DNA from: Pseudomonadota bacterium
GTDB lineage: Bacteria; Myxococcota_A; Polyangia; GCA-2747355
Direction: 5' to 3'
Assembly: GCA_016711215.1 (NCBI GenBank)
Contig: JADJTL010000004.1
Location: 1 to 64,000 of the forward strand
Length of the DNA: 64,000 nucleotides
Positions 20,050-28,347 of this stretch are shown in pieces (within the stretch, counting starts at the first letter, position 1; the number at the start of each line of letters is the position of its first letter). The notes under the pieces are model-generated. The model ran no database searches. It was not told the origin of the DNA and was given only the letters and a program-made list of their open reading frames with translations. A program made the position numbers and the translations under genes.

Positions 20050-21954
20050 GCGCAGCCAGCGAGCGCTTTCCCAACCGAGCGTGGCGAGATCGAAGGCGTC
20101 GCCGCCGGCCTGCGTGGGATCGGTGGGCGTCAGGCAGTTGCGACCGACATTGGCCAGGACCGCGCGTACGCCGGCGCAGCCCGGATGTGGCCAGCGAGCC
20201 CCGGCCGCATCGCCGCTCGTGGCAGCCAGGTCACAGGGGAAGTCCTTGAACGCTCCGTCGGCCGGACTCGTGCGACTGAGACCAACGACCGCCGGCTCGC
20301 TGAAGCTGCTGAAGGGCCCGGTCTCGAAGGCGTTCTCGAAGACGATGAAGTCTGGGCCGCTGCCGTCGATGATCTCGTGGTCACCGAAGTCGACGATCAG
20401 CTCGCCGCCGACGCCGAAGGCCAGCACGCCCTCCACCGCGCCGTGCCTGGCGCCCCCGCCGGTGGGGCCGCCCTGGATCACGCCCGGCAGCGCCGACGCG
20501 CCGTGCCCGGCGCCGGGGCCCGGCTGCCAGCGTACGATCGCGCCGATGCCGACCAGCGGCGCGGCGAGAGCGCCGTCGCAGGACGCGAGCGGCCCATCGC
20601 CCCGCCGCAGGTCGCCGATTCCCGCGTCGGCAAGGGGCTGCGCGTCGGCGCGTAGCGGCGTCGCCGCGCTGGCATCCGGCCGCGCGGCACCGGCGTCCTC
20701 CGCCGGGGGTGAAGCGGTCGCGCCTAGGCGCTCGATCACCTGGCCATCGCGCAGATCGATCAACGCGAGCTCGTTCGTCGCGAAGAGCGTGACCCAGGCG
20801 CGCGGGCCCGCGGGCTCCTCGCTGATCGCCAGGTCATAGGGATTCGAGCCGACCGGCAAGACCGTGAAGGGCTGGCTCGATCGGCCGTCGCGCAGGTCGA
20901 TGCGCTGGAGGTTGTTGGAGAGCGAGTTGACGACATAGCCGTAGCCGTCGTGGACGACGACGCGATTGTTCGCCAGTCCGGTGCCCGCCAGCACGGTCGC
21001 CGAGGGCGCGGTGCCCGCCGGCCATTGCACGCGGTAGACGGCATTGGCCAGCGTCATCGCCAGGAGCAGCGTGTGACCCGCCGCATCGGCGGCCGCCACA
21101 TCGATCGGACCCTCGAGGAGGCTGGCTTCGGTCCCCACTCCCTGGCAGTTGCGGTCGGCCAGCGCGGCATCCCAGGCCTCGCTCAGGCAGAGCGCGTCAT
21201 CGTTGAAATCGATCACGGCCAGGCGGTCGCCGACGCGGCGCGTGACCGTCAGACCGTTCTCGCCCGAGGGCACCTCGGCGACGATGATCGGCCGTTCGGG
21301 ACCGCGCAGCACCCGCCGCGCGGCCAGGTCGACGACGAAGACATCTGCGCGCGTACCGCTGCCGAGATAGCCGAGACGCCCGTCCGGGCTAACCGCCAGC
21401 GCACCATAGGCGCCGATGCGGGCGTCGTCTGGACTGAGACCGAGGGGAATATAGGCGGCGACCGCGCGCGGCGGGGTCGACCCGCCCAGCTCCAGCAGCT
21501 CGATGCCACCGCCTTCGACCACGGTGGCTAGCCCGCGCTGGCGGTCGAGCTGCACGACGCCCGACGACACGACGTAGGCCATGTCGCCGACCACGGTGAC
21601 ATGCTGCGGATTGCGCCCGGTCAGTGGGACGGTCCCGACCACGCGGCGGGTGGCGCGATCGATCACGGTGAGGAAGGGGGCGCCGTAGGCCGGCTCGCCG
21701 CGCTCGTAGTGAAACCCCGTATTGGCGACCAGGACCCAGCGCCCGGCGACGGCCACGCCGGCGGGCGCGAAGAAGGGGCCCGGCGCCTCGACGGCGAGCG
21801 CCCGTCCTCGCCCCTGCGGCGCGACGCAGCCGGCGAGCCAGCCAACGGCCACAGCCGCGGCGAGCGCGACGATCCTGCGGTCCGCGCTGCTGCGGAGGCC
21901 GGCGCGCAGCACGGCCGCAGCGGGGGCCCGCCCGATCAGCGCCGAGGCGACCAC

Positions 21955-23160
21955 CTAGCGCGCCTGCAGCAGCACGAGTTCCTGCCCCAAATCGCCTCGG
22001 TCGAGCGTTAGCAGCAGGCGCGAGCCATCGCCGGTGAGCCCAGCGGGCAGGGCGAGCGAGCCGGGGCCGGGGCTGAGGACGGGCACGGGCCGCCCGAGGG
22101 CCTCGAGCACAGCCTCGGCGCGTCGCACGGGCTGCCGGAAGACGCCCCGCGCCACGACCGCCCCCTGCTGCAGGTCGTAGGCACTGTCGATGAGGAAGAG
22201 TTCATCGCCGAGGACGCTGAGGTCGCCGAGGTCGCCCTCGTAGACCACGCGCCCGGCGCTCGAAGCCACGAGCTGTCGCTGCGCCTTGACGGCCTCCAGC
22301 AGCGCAGCGCGCTCGAAGGCGAAGACCCGATTGATGAGGTTGGGAAAGCTCCCGAAGGCGCCGCCCACGTAGGCCACGCTGCGCCCCACCGCGAGGAAGC
22401 TGCTCGCGCTACCGAGCTCGGTGATCAGCGGCGCGGCTTTGCCCTCGCGCCAGACGTAGACCGCCTGCTCGCCGCCGACCTCGGCCAGGCCGAGCCCATT
22501 GACCAGCAGCGTCTCATCATCCAGCCAGGCGGCGTCGAAGTTACCGGCGGCGGCCACCAACTTCAGCGTTGGAGCAGCGGCGACCAAGAGCCAAACCCCG
22601 CCATCCCCACCGCCCAACGTATAACCAGCCGCCAGGCTCCCCCTTGCGCTCAGCGCGAGGTAGGACCCGAAGAAGACGAGCTCGTCCTGGCCCCACGCGG
22701 GAGCGCGGTCGAGGGGGCCTAGCGGCTCCAAGGCTCCGAGACCGCCCGCGGGGAGCCAGCTCGCCTGCTGGAGCAGCGCACGTCCGGGCGTAGCTTCCAC
22801 CGGCGAGAGGGCCCAGAGCGTCTGACCGCCCACGGCCCAGGCGGCGGCGGCCGGCTGGGTCGCGCGGGCCACGACGCAGTAGTCAGCGGCGAGCTGCCAG
22901 CCCAGCAGCTCGCGCGTTTCGCTGCAGCGCCAGCTCGCGCTGCCGACCGCCGCGTCGGCGCCGCCGTCGCCCCCTCGCACCCCAGCATCCTCGAGCCGCG
23001 CATCCGCAGCGCGCGAGGCCGCGTCGGCGCCGCCATGCCCGCCATCCGACGCTCGCAACGAGGGCAGCGCTTGATCGCCGCAAGCGCCCAGCCCGAGCGC
23101 CAGCAGCACCGCCGACGCGCCAGCTCGCGCAAGGGTTCCCCACGACAGCGGTGCACGCAT
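21955..23160 (-). CDS. riboswitch-controlled lipoprotein of unknown function
   Basis: First gene after the cobalamin riboswitch; 401 residues. The signal sequence ends LGLGACGDQ, a lipobox. Then an Asp/Gly/Ala-rich spacer (about residues 35-75), then a beta-rich body that may be a degenerate propeller (strand patterns GGVWLLVAAAPTLKLVAAA, AAWLDDETLLVNG, QAVYVWREG, VGRSVAYVGG, SVLGDELFLIDSAYDL). No named family recognised. ATG 23160 is chosen for a strong GGGGAGGA ribosome site about 5 nt upstream; the frame stays open to 23340, but that part overlaps the untranslated riboswitch leader. The next gene starts with no gap. Regulation by adenosylcobalamin predicts expression when B12 is scarce, so a role in cobalamin uptake or sparing is the leading guess. 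Confidence 0.75.
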   Translation of the reverse strand: MRAPLSWGTLARAGASAVLLALGLGACGDQALPSLRASDGGHGGADAASRAADARLEDAGVRGGDGGADAAVGSASWRCSETRELLGWQLAADYCVVARATQPAAAAWAVGGQTLWALSPVEATPGRALLQQASWLPAGGLGALEPLGPLDRAPAWGQDELVFFGSYLALSARGSLAAGYTLGGGDGGVWLLVAAAPTLKLVAAAGNFDAAWLDDETLLVNGLGLAEVGGEQAVYVWREGKAAPLITELGSASSFLAVGRSVAYVGGAFGSFPNLINRVFAFERAALLEAVKAQRQLVASSAGRVVYEGDLGDLSVLGDELFLIDSAYDLQQGAVVARGVFRQPVRRAEAVLEALGRPVPVLSPGPGSLALPAGLTGDGSRLLLTLDRGDLGQELVLLQAR

Positions 23161-23361
23161 TTCAATCCTCCCCTGGCCCGACACCCGCGGGCCGCTGAGC
23201 ACCGCGCGCTGCACCATGGGGCGCAGAGCGGGCGCGCTGGCGCTCTTTGGACTCCGAGGAGAGGATGGCGCGCGCGGACACGCCGCTACCCTCAGGCAGC
23301 CGCGCGACCGCGTCGCACCGCGTCCTATCACCGAAGACACGGCGCACGAGTCATCGCGTAA

Positions 23362-23524
23362 TGGAGTCGGTCTCCTGGCTCACGGCCTTTATCCCTCTCG
23401 CCTTCCCAGACGCCGTGGCGCCCAGTGGCTACATCGAGAGGGCCTGACCGCTCACAGTGGCGGGTCCGCGCCGGAATCACAGCGCCCGCGAGGGCAACTG
23501 CTACACCGGCTTCCCGGTACTCCA
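23362..23524 (-). promoter_or_regulatory. cobalamin (B12) riboswitch
   Basis: Read on the minus strand, the conserved class-I adenosylcobalamin aptamer elements occur in order: GGGAAGCCGGTG, then ATTCCGGCGCGGACCCGCC, ACTGTGAGCGG, the B12 box region GCCACTGGGC, GTCTGGGAAGGC, and GAGCCAGGAGACCGACTC at the 3' end. The closing P1 stem pairs TGGAGT (23524-23519) with ACTCCA (23367-23362). It lies about 200 nt upstream of the lipoprotein start at 23160. The expression platform is not obvious; a GC-rich hairpin just before the ribosome site could sequester it. Confidence 0.95.
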
Positions 23525-23540
23525 ATCACACTTGCCCGCC

Positions 23541-23569
23541 CGTGTACGCCGTGTCGTCGGGCGTGTCAA
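23541..23569 (-). promoter_or_regulatory. probable promoter of the B12-riboswitch operon (TTGACA-N17-TACACG)
   Basis: On the minus strand a perfect TTGACA (23569-23564) is followed by a 17-nt spacer and TACACG. Transcription would start just ahead of the P1 stem of the riboswitch, which fits. The -10 box is weak. A 15-bp tandem array abuts the -35 box on its upstream side. Confidence 0.55.
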
Positions 23570-23614
23570 GGCACAGCGGGATCAGGCACAGCGGGATCAG
23601 GCACAGCGGGATCA
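23570..23614. repeat. 15-bp tandem repeat (GGCACAGCGGGATCA x3) abutting a -35 box
   Basis: Three perfect copies. The first copy begins at the base next to the -35 box of the predicted B12-operon promoter, so the array occupies about -36 to -80 of that promoter, between it and the end of the upstream nuclease-family gene. Confidence 0.9.
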
Positions 23615-23647
23615 GGCGAGCGGGTCGCCGGGCGGGGAAAGGGCGAG

Positions 23648-24529
23648 TCAGCGCTGCCGGTCGGCGCCGACCGCCTCGAACTCGACGACGAGCGGCCGAT
23701 GGTCCATGCCGTGGATGCCCTGATGCCAGAGCACCCGAGCGTCGCTGACGCGCCAGCGGCTGCTGCGATAGAACACATAGTCGATGCGCTGCGCGGATAG
23801 CGAGGTCGCCCCGGCACGCGCAGCGGCGTCGCGCAAGGTGCTCGTGAGCAGGCGATAGAGCCGCTGGTCGAGCGCGTCGCGCGCCGTCACCGCCACATCG
23901 AAGTTGAAGTCCCCAGCGAGCAGCAGGTCGTCGGCGGTCAAGCGCAGCGCTGCATCGACGATCTCCTGGCCCTGACGCAGCCGGCGCGCCGCATCGAAGG
24001 CGTCGAGATGCAGGGAAACCACGGTGAGGGCCCTTCCCTCCCCCACCCGCAAGACGGCGCCCTGCGCCGCGCGGCCCGTGGAGGTCGGGATCTCGAAAGG
24101 ATCGCCGCCCACGCGCCAGAGCAGGGCCGCGCGGCGATCGTAGGCGTCCCGCGGTACGCGACCGCGCCAGCCATGACCGAGCAGCGCCAGCAGGCGCCCG
24201 AGCTGCGTTGCATCGCGCAGCTCCTGGAGCGCCGCCACCTGTGGGTCGACCTGGCGTAGGACCTGGGCCACATAGCCGAGGTCGCGATCCGCCGCACGGG
24301 ACTCCCAGCGCAGGTGGATGCGCCCGATGTTCCAGCTCAGCACGCGCAGGCGCGGCAGGCCAGGCCGCGCGGCGAGGTGGCGTGGAAGCGCCAGTCGGTT
24401 GATCAGGTAGAGCGCGCCAACGGCGGGCAGGCAGAGGAGCGCCAACGCCAACGCCCAGCCGAGGGGGCGGTCGATCCAGGCCGAAGGACGCGCGGGGAAC
24501 GGCAAGAGGCGGTGCAAGAGGCGGTGCAA
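23648..24529 (-). CDS. membrane-anchored endonuclease/exonuclease/phosphatase-family protein
   Basis: EEP-superfamily enzyme (293 residues) that would hydrolyse phosphodiester or phosphomonoester bonds using a divalent metal. N-terminal membrane helix LGWALALALLCLPAVGALYL; then the family motifs LSWNIGRI, ALQEL (metal Glu), SLHLDAFD, LLAGDFNFD (catalytic Asp/Asn), RIDYVFY and the terminal MDHRPLVVEF (catalytic His). All key residues look intact. Substrate (nucleic acid, lipid or phosphoinositide-like) cannot be told. The N-terminus HRLLHRLL is encoded by a 12-bp repeat in which each unit has an in-frame TTG, so the start (TTG 24529 listed) is uncertain. It lies upstream of the B12 promoter in the same direction. 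Confidence 0.85.
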   Translation of the reverse strand: MHRLLHRLLPFPARPSAWIDRPLGWALALALLCLPAVGALYLINRLALPRHLAARPGLPRLRVLSWNIGRIHLRWESRAADRDLGYVAQVLRQVDPQVAALQELRDATQLGRLLALLGHGWRGRVPRDAYDRRAALLWRVGGDPFEIPTSTGRAAQGAVLRVGEGRALTVVSLHLDAFDAARRLRQGQEIVDAALRLTADDLLLAGDFNFDVAVTARDALDQRLYRLLTSTLRDAAARAGATSLSAQRIDYVFYRSSRWRVSDARVLWHQGIHGMDHRPLVVEFEAVGADRQR

Positions 24530-24534
24530 GAGGC
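24504..24534. repeat. 12-bp tandem repeat at a start site (AAGAGGCGGTGC x2.6)
   Basis: Two perfect units and a partial third. On the minus strand they encode HRLL repeats at the very N-terminus of the EEP-family protein, each unit carrying a possible TTG start. Confidence 0.8.
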
Positions 24535-24577
24535 AGCGGAGCGCGAGCCGCGCGAGCCGGCTACACGGGCCCCAGGC

Positions 24578-24934
24578 TTACGACCCCGCGGCCGCCTGCG
24601 CTGCCTTGTTGCGCCGCTGCTGCGCGCGATAGAGATCGAGCAGGCGCGCCGGGGTCATCCCGCGCAGCTTCGCGCGGTAGTCCTGATCCTTGCTGCGCTT
24701 CATCGCGTCGAGCAGCGCGTCGAGCAGCTTCTCCTTGCTGCCGAAACGCTGCTGGACCTCGCTGACGACCTGGTGCAGGCGCAGCAGCTTGGAGTTGGCC
24801 GCGGCCAGCAAGCGCTTGCGCAGCTCCGCCTTGTCCTCATCGCCGCGCTCGATCAGCTCGAGCAGCCGGTCGGCGAGCTTCTCTTTTCCGCCATGCTCTT
24901 CTTTGACGCGCTGAAGCGGTGTCTTGGGGGCCAT
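24578..24934 (-). CDS. small two-repeat helical protein, unknown function
   Basis: A 118-residue charged, all-helical protein. It contains an internal duplication of about 30 residues: KEKLADRLLELIERGDEDKA followed by ELRKRL, then KEKLLDALLDAMKRSKDQDY followed by RAKLRGM. The tail RLLDLYRAQQRRNKAAQ is basic. No membrane segment or signal. The start ATG 24934 has AGGAG upstream; a longer frame to 25120 would run through the 16-bp repeat array and is rejected. Family unknown; small size and charge would fit a nucleic-acid or protein-binding role, but that is only a guess. It lies 48 bp upstream of the EEP gene in the same direction. Confidence 0.7.
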   Translation of the reverse strand: MAPKTPLQRVKEEHGGKEKLADRLLELIERGDEDKAELRKRLLAAANSKLLRLHQVVSEVQQRFGSKEKLLDALLDAMKRSKDQDYRAKLRGMTPARLLDLYRAQQRRNKAAQAAAGS

Positions 24935-24992
24935 CGCCACATCTCCTGCCACGGTCTCGTGCACGAAAACCAGAAACGCCACACCCTCTTCC

Positions 24993-25052
24993 CGTCTGGG
25001 AAGCGACCCATCTGGGAAGCGACCCATCTGGGAAGCGACCCGTCTGGGAAAG
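24993..25052. repeat. 16-bp tandem repeat (CATCTGGGAAGCGACC, 3 copies plus partial)
   Basis: Three full units (the first starting CG instead of CA) and a partial fourth. It lies in the 252-bp spacer between the deacetylase stop and the small helical protein, about 60 bp ahead of that protein's start. No other feature is evident in the spacer. Confidence 0.9.
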
Positions 25053-25186
25053 GAAACTCCCCGATCGGAGCCCTGGCCAGGCGCGGGCTGTGATCTACGC
25101 GAGTTCTGGGGCCCGGTCAACCACTCGGATGCCAGCCGAAGCGCAGCCCGGCGGCGGCGGGGCCTCGGGTCGGCGGATCGGCGCGC

Positions 25187-26128
25187 TCAGACGCTGAAGC
25201 GCAGGGCGGCCTCGCGCAGCGTCACGAACTCGTGGTCGCGCTGCAGCCCGCGCAGGGTCTCGAGCAAGATCCGGAACTTCTCCGCGTGCGGCACGCGCAG
25301 GTCGGGTTGGCGCCCGGCCAGCTCGGTCGGAACGCTATCGCTGACCGCGTCCGCCAAGTCGATGCCATGCAGCTCGAGGTTGAAGAGCGGGCGGCGGCCC
25401 ATGCTCTGCAGCAGCGCGCTCCGCAGCCAGGCCGGGCTGACCGTCAAAAGCGTGCCGATCGCCGGCATGCGCAGCCCCGGCACGACCGCCACCGGCAGCT
25501 CGATCAGCGGCGCCGTACCCTGCCGCCAGGGCTCCTCGAGCGACGGGCGATAGGGATCGGGCGGGGCCAAGAGGGCACGGGGATCGCTGAGGACGGCCGC
25601 GGAGCGTCGCCCGCGCAGGCTCATCCCCAGCATCACCGCGGCCTTCGCCAGGTAGTAAGGCGGCGAGGGAAACATCGAGCTGTCGTAGCGGTAGCCGAGC
25701 GCGACGAGCGCCGCGAGCACCGCGCGATTGATGAAGTAGCCCGGCGCGCGAAAACCGACCGGCGCGTGCTCCGCACCGACGGCCTCGGTGATCAGCTCAT
25801 GGGCCCGCCCCAACTCCTGCGTGATCCGCTCCGCTGAGAGCCGATTCAGGGCATAGGGGTGGCTATAACTGTGGTTGCCGATCTCGTGACCCGCTGCGGC
25901 CAGCTCGGCGAGCGCCGGACCGAGCTCCGGCGACTGCTCGAGGTCCTGACCGACGATGAAAAAGGTCGCCTGCACGCCGGCCGCCGCGAAGAGCTCGGCG
26001 AAGCGCGGCAGCGCGCAACGCACGATGGTGTGCAACACCTGCGGCGGCGGCTCACCGAGGCCGTGAATCGAGTAGTAGGCGCTCAGCGGGTCGAGATCGA
26101 CGCTGACGGCGCAGAGCTTGCGATCCAT
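25187..26128 (-). CDS. polysaccharide deacetylase (NodB-homology domain)
   Basis: Carbohydrate esterase 4-type protein of 313 residues. The NodB motifs are visible: SVDLD (catalytic base Asp region), ATFFIVG, HEIGNHSYSHP (zinc-binding His pair) and GFRAPGY (catalytic Arg). It would remove N-acetyl groups from a glycan. No signal peptide, so it may act on a lipid-linked intermediate at the inner membrane face, in line with its neighbours: it follows the GT2 gene after 3 nt and the FAD oxidoreductase before that. Third gene of this minus-strand glycan operon. Confidence 0.9.
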   Translation of the reverse strand: MDRKLCAVSVDLDPLSAYYSIHGLGEPPPQVLHTIVRCALPRFAELFAAAGVQATFFIVGQDLEQSPELGPALAELAAAGHEIGNHSYSHPYALNRLSAERITQELGRAHELITEAVGAEHAPVGFRAPGYFINRAVLAALVALGYRYDSSMFPSPPYYLAKAAVMLGMSLRGRRSAAVLSDPRALLAPPDPYRPSLEEPWRQGTAPLIELPVAVVPGLRMPAIGTLLTVSPAWLRSALLQSMGRRPLFNLELHGIDLADAVSDSVPTELAGRQPDLRVPHAEKFRILLETLRGLQRDHEFVTLREAALRFSV

Positions 26129-26131
26129 CGC

Positions 26132-26920
26132 CTACCGCTCCTTGCGCAAGACGAAATAGAGCCGGCCCAGATTGCGCAGCACGTTGGGCACGCGCTTGAA
26201 CAGATTGATCGATGGCGCGCGCTTCTCGACCACGCGCACCGGGATCTCGATCACGGGCACGCGCTCTTGCTCGGCGCGAATCACCAGCTCGCTGGCGAAG
26301 ACGTCTTTATCGACCAGACAGCGCCCCGCAGTGCCCACCAGGCGCTCGCGACGAAAGGCCTTCATCCCGTGCGTGTCCGTGCCGTGGAAGTGCAGCAGCA
26401 GCCGTAGCAGCCCGTTGTAGACGAAGGTCGCCGCATGCCGGTAGAGCGGCCGGGTATCGTCGGCCCCGGGCAGGAGCTTCGAGCCAACGACCAGCGCCGC
26501 CTCATCGGCGACCAAGCGCTCGAGGGCGCGCCGATAGAAGTCGATGTCGCCCAGGTCGATCTCGTCGCAGACGACGTAGGTCCCGCGGGCGCGCAGGATG
26601 CCCTCCTTCAGCGCCCGACCGTAGTTCGGCTGACCAAGCGAGAACCAGCCGACCTCAGCGTACTTCTCGCTGAGCTGGCGGCACTGCTCCGGCGTGCGAT
26701 CCGTGCTGCCGTTCTCCGCGAGCAGAATCTCGAAGCTCCAGCCCAGCTCGCGCAGCGCCTCGCGCAAGGCCACCACCGAGGAGGCGATGATGCCCTCCTC
26801 GTTGTAGACGGGGATAACGGCGCTGATCATCGGCGCCTTGGTCGAGCCATCGGGCAGGCTCTCGCGCGCAGGGGGCATCTCGATCGTCGGACGCTGAGTG
26901 CGAGTCATGGGTGTGCTCAT
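26132..26920 (-). CDS. family 2 glycosyltransferase
   Basis: GT-A fold transferase (262 residues) of the polyprenyl-phosphate-sugar synthase type. Motifs: SAVIPVYNEEGIIASSV, LLAENGSTDRTPEQC, PNYGRALKEGILRA, and CDEIDLGDIDFYRRAL in place of the usual DxD. No C-terminal membrane helices. Its start overlaps the oxidoreductase stop (ATGA) and the deacetylase starts 3 nt after its stop, so the three are one transcript. Donor and acceptor sugars unknown. Confidence 0.88.
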   Translation of the reverse strand: MSTPMTRTQRPTIEMPPARESLPDGSTKAPMISAVIPVYNEEGIIASSVVALREALRELGWSFEILLAENGSTDRTPEQCRQLSEKYAEVGWFSLGQPNYGRALKEGILRARGTYVVCDEIDLGDIDFYRRALERLVADEAALVVGSKLLPGADDTRPLYRHAATFVYNGLLRLLLHFHGTDTHGMKAFRRERLVGTAGRCLVDKDVFASELVIRAEQERVPVIEIPVRVVEKRAPSINLFKRVPNVLRNLGRLYFVLRKER

Positions 26921-28224
26921 CCGCGGAGCGCCAAGGCGTCGGTTTCGGCGGCAGCCTGCCGGCCGGCCAGCAGACTATCCTCCATGGCGTTGTAGATCCA
27001 GGCCCCGTAGCGCCCGCAGCTAAAGATCCGGTGCGCCGCGAGGTAGCTCTGAATCGTCGCCACCGCGCTCTCGTAGCCCTCATCGAAGACGACGTAGGCC
27101 GGCGCGAGCTCGCGCAGCTCGGCGAAGAGGACGTCCTCGACCGCGTCGATCGCGCCGATCGCGACCAGCCCCTCCAGGGCCTCGCGCGTCGCCTGCGCGG
27201 CGTCACCCTCGCGACGCGAAAGCTCGACGTAGAGGCTCGCGCAGCCGGGCGGCGCCATGCTCGGCATCGCGTTGGAGAAGACGCCGACGCGATAGAAGGG
27301 ATAGCGCTCCTCGGGCACGTAGGCCCAATGGTAGTCGGCTCGGGCGGGGCGCCGCGTCGCGACGTCGAGGTAGCGCACGGGCGTCGCGCGCAGCCGCTCG
27401 CCGGCCGCCAAGACGGCCGCCGGCGCGTCGACCAGCAGCCCGAGCAGCGTGGGAAGCGGCAACGAGGTGATCAGCGCGTGGAAGGGCAGGGCCTCGCCGG
27501 CAACGGCGACCGTGCCCGCCCGCGGATCGATCGCCTCGGGCGCCGTGCCCAGCCGCGTATGGCTCGGATCGAGCTCTGCCACCAGCGCGCGGGTGAAGCT
27601 CTCGATGCCGCCCTGCCGCGGGTAGACGAAGCGCACGTTGTAGCCCAGCGCCGCCGGGCCCGCGCCGACCGCACCGGCCAGCACCTGCTCCAGCGTCGGG
27701 ATCGGCACGAAGCGGCTGCACCACGCGCTGGTGATCGCCGCCGGGGGCACGCCCCAGAGCTTGCTGTTGTAGGGCAGCATGAAGTGGCGCGCGATGCCTG
27801 CCCCGAAGTGGTGCAGGACATATTGCTCGAAGTTGCGCGGCTCCTCGCTGCCGCGCTGCAGCCGAGCCTGGACGAAGCCGAGCAGGCATTCGTAGACCAC
27901 CGGCGGCGGCAGGCCGTGCAGGTTGGCCTGGAAGGGATAGGGCGTCAGCACGCCATGCGAGTAGATCGCCGCGCGCCGCTCGACCTCCACTAGCGCCTCG
28001 CCCATCACGCGCTGCGCCAGCGCGCGCATCGCGTCCGTGCGGAGGTGCAGCCAGTGTCCGGTGTGGTCGAAGAAGAACCCGTCGCGCTCGTTAGTGCGCG
28101 CCAGACCGCCGAGCCGGCTCTCGCGCTCGACCAGCAGGTAGGGTCGCCGCAGGTGCAGAGCCGCGGAGATGCCGGTCAGGCCCCCGCCCAGAATAATTGT
28201 CGGCTGAGCCCCGTCGCGCGGCAT
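26917..28224 (-). CDS. FAD-dependent amine-oxidase/UDP-galactopyranose-mutase-like oxidoreductase
   Basis: About 435 residues with an N-terminal dinucleotide-binding fold (TIILGGGLTGISAALHL, then ERESRLGGLART) typical of the protoporphyrinogen oxidase / UGM superfamily. Other marks: DHTGHWLHL, MLPYNSKLWGVPP (as in UGM-like enzymes) and a C-terminal FAD loop GRYGAWIYNAMEDSLLAGR. Its setting with a GT2 and a deacetylase suggests a nucleotide-sugar or lipid-glycan step rather than haem synthesis. ATG 28224 is selected; an in-frame extension to 28302 overlaps a 14-bp duplicated spacer (28255-28282) and the divergent promoter region. First gene of the operon. Confidence 0.85.
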   Translation of the reverse strand: MPRDGAQPTIILGGGLTGISAALHLRRPYLLVERESRLGGLARTNERDGFFFDHTGHWLHLRTDAMRALAQRVMGEALVEVERRAAIYSHGVLTPYPFQANLHGLPPPVVYECLLGFVQARLQRGSEEPRNFEQYVLHHFGAGIARHFMLPYNSKLWGVPPAAITSAWCSRFVPIPTLEQVLAGAVGAGPAALGYNVRFVYPRQGGIESFTRALVAELDPSHTRLGTAPEAIDPRAGTVAVAGEALPFHALITSLPLPTLLGLLVDAPAAVLAAGERLRATPVRYLDVATRRPARADYHWAYVPEERYPFYRVGVFSNAMPSMAPPGCASLYVELSRREGDAAQATREALEGLVAIGAIDAVEDVLFAELRELAPAYVVFDEGYESAVATIQSYLAAHRIFSCGRYGAWIYNAMEDSLLAGRQAAAETDALALRG

Positions 28225-28347
28225 GGGGCGCTGCTTAGCACAGGGCCCGCGAGGCGCCAAGCCAGGGTCGCCAAGCCAGGGTCGGCCCGAGGCCGCGCGC
28301 ACTCCCCTATTGCATCAGCGCCGCTGCTTCAGTATGAGAGCGTGCCC

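Noticed and set aside
23161..23340. Upstream extension of the riboswitch-controlled lipoprotein
   Set aside because: Would translate the leader; a strong ribosome site and signal peptide mark ATG 23160.
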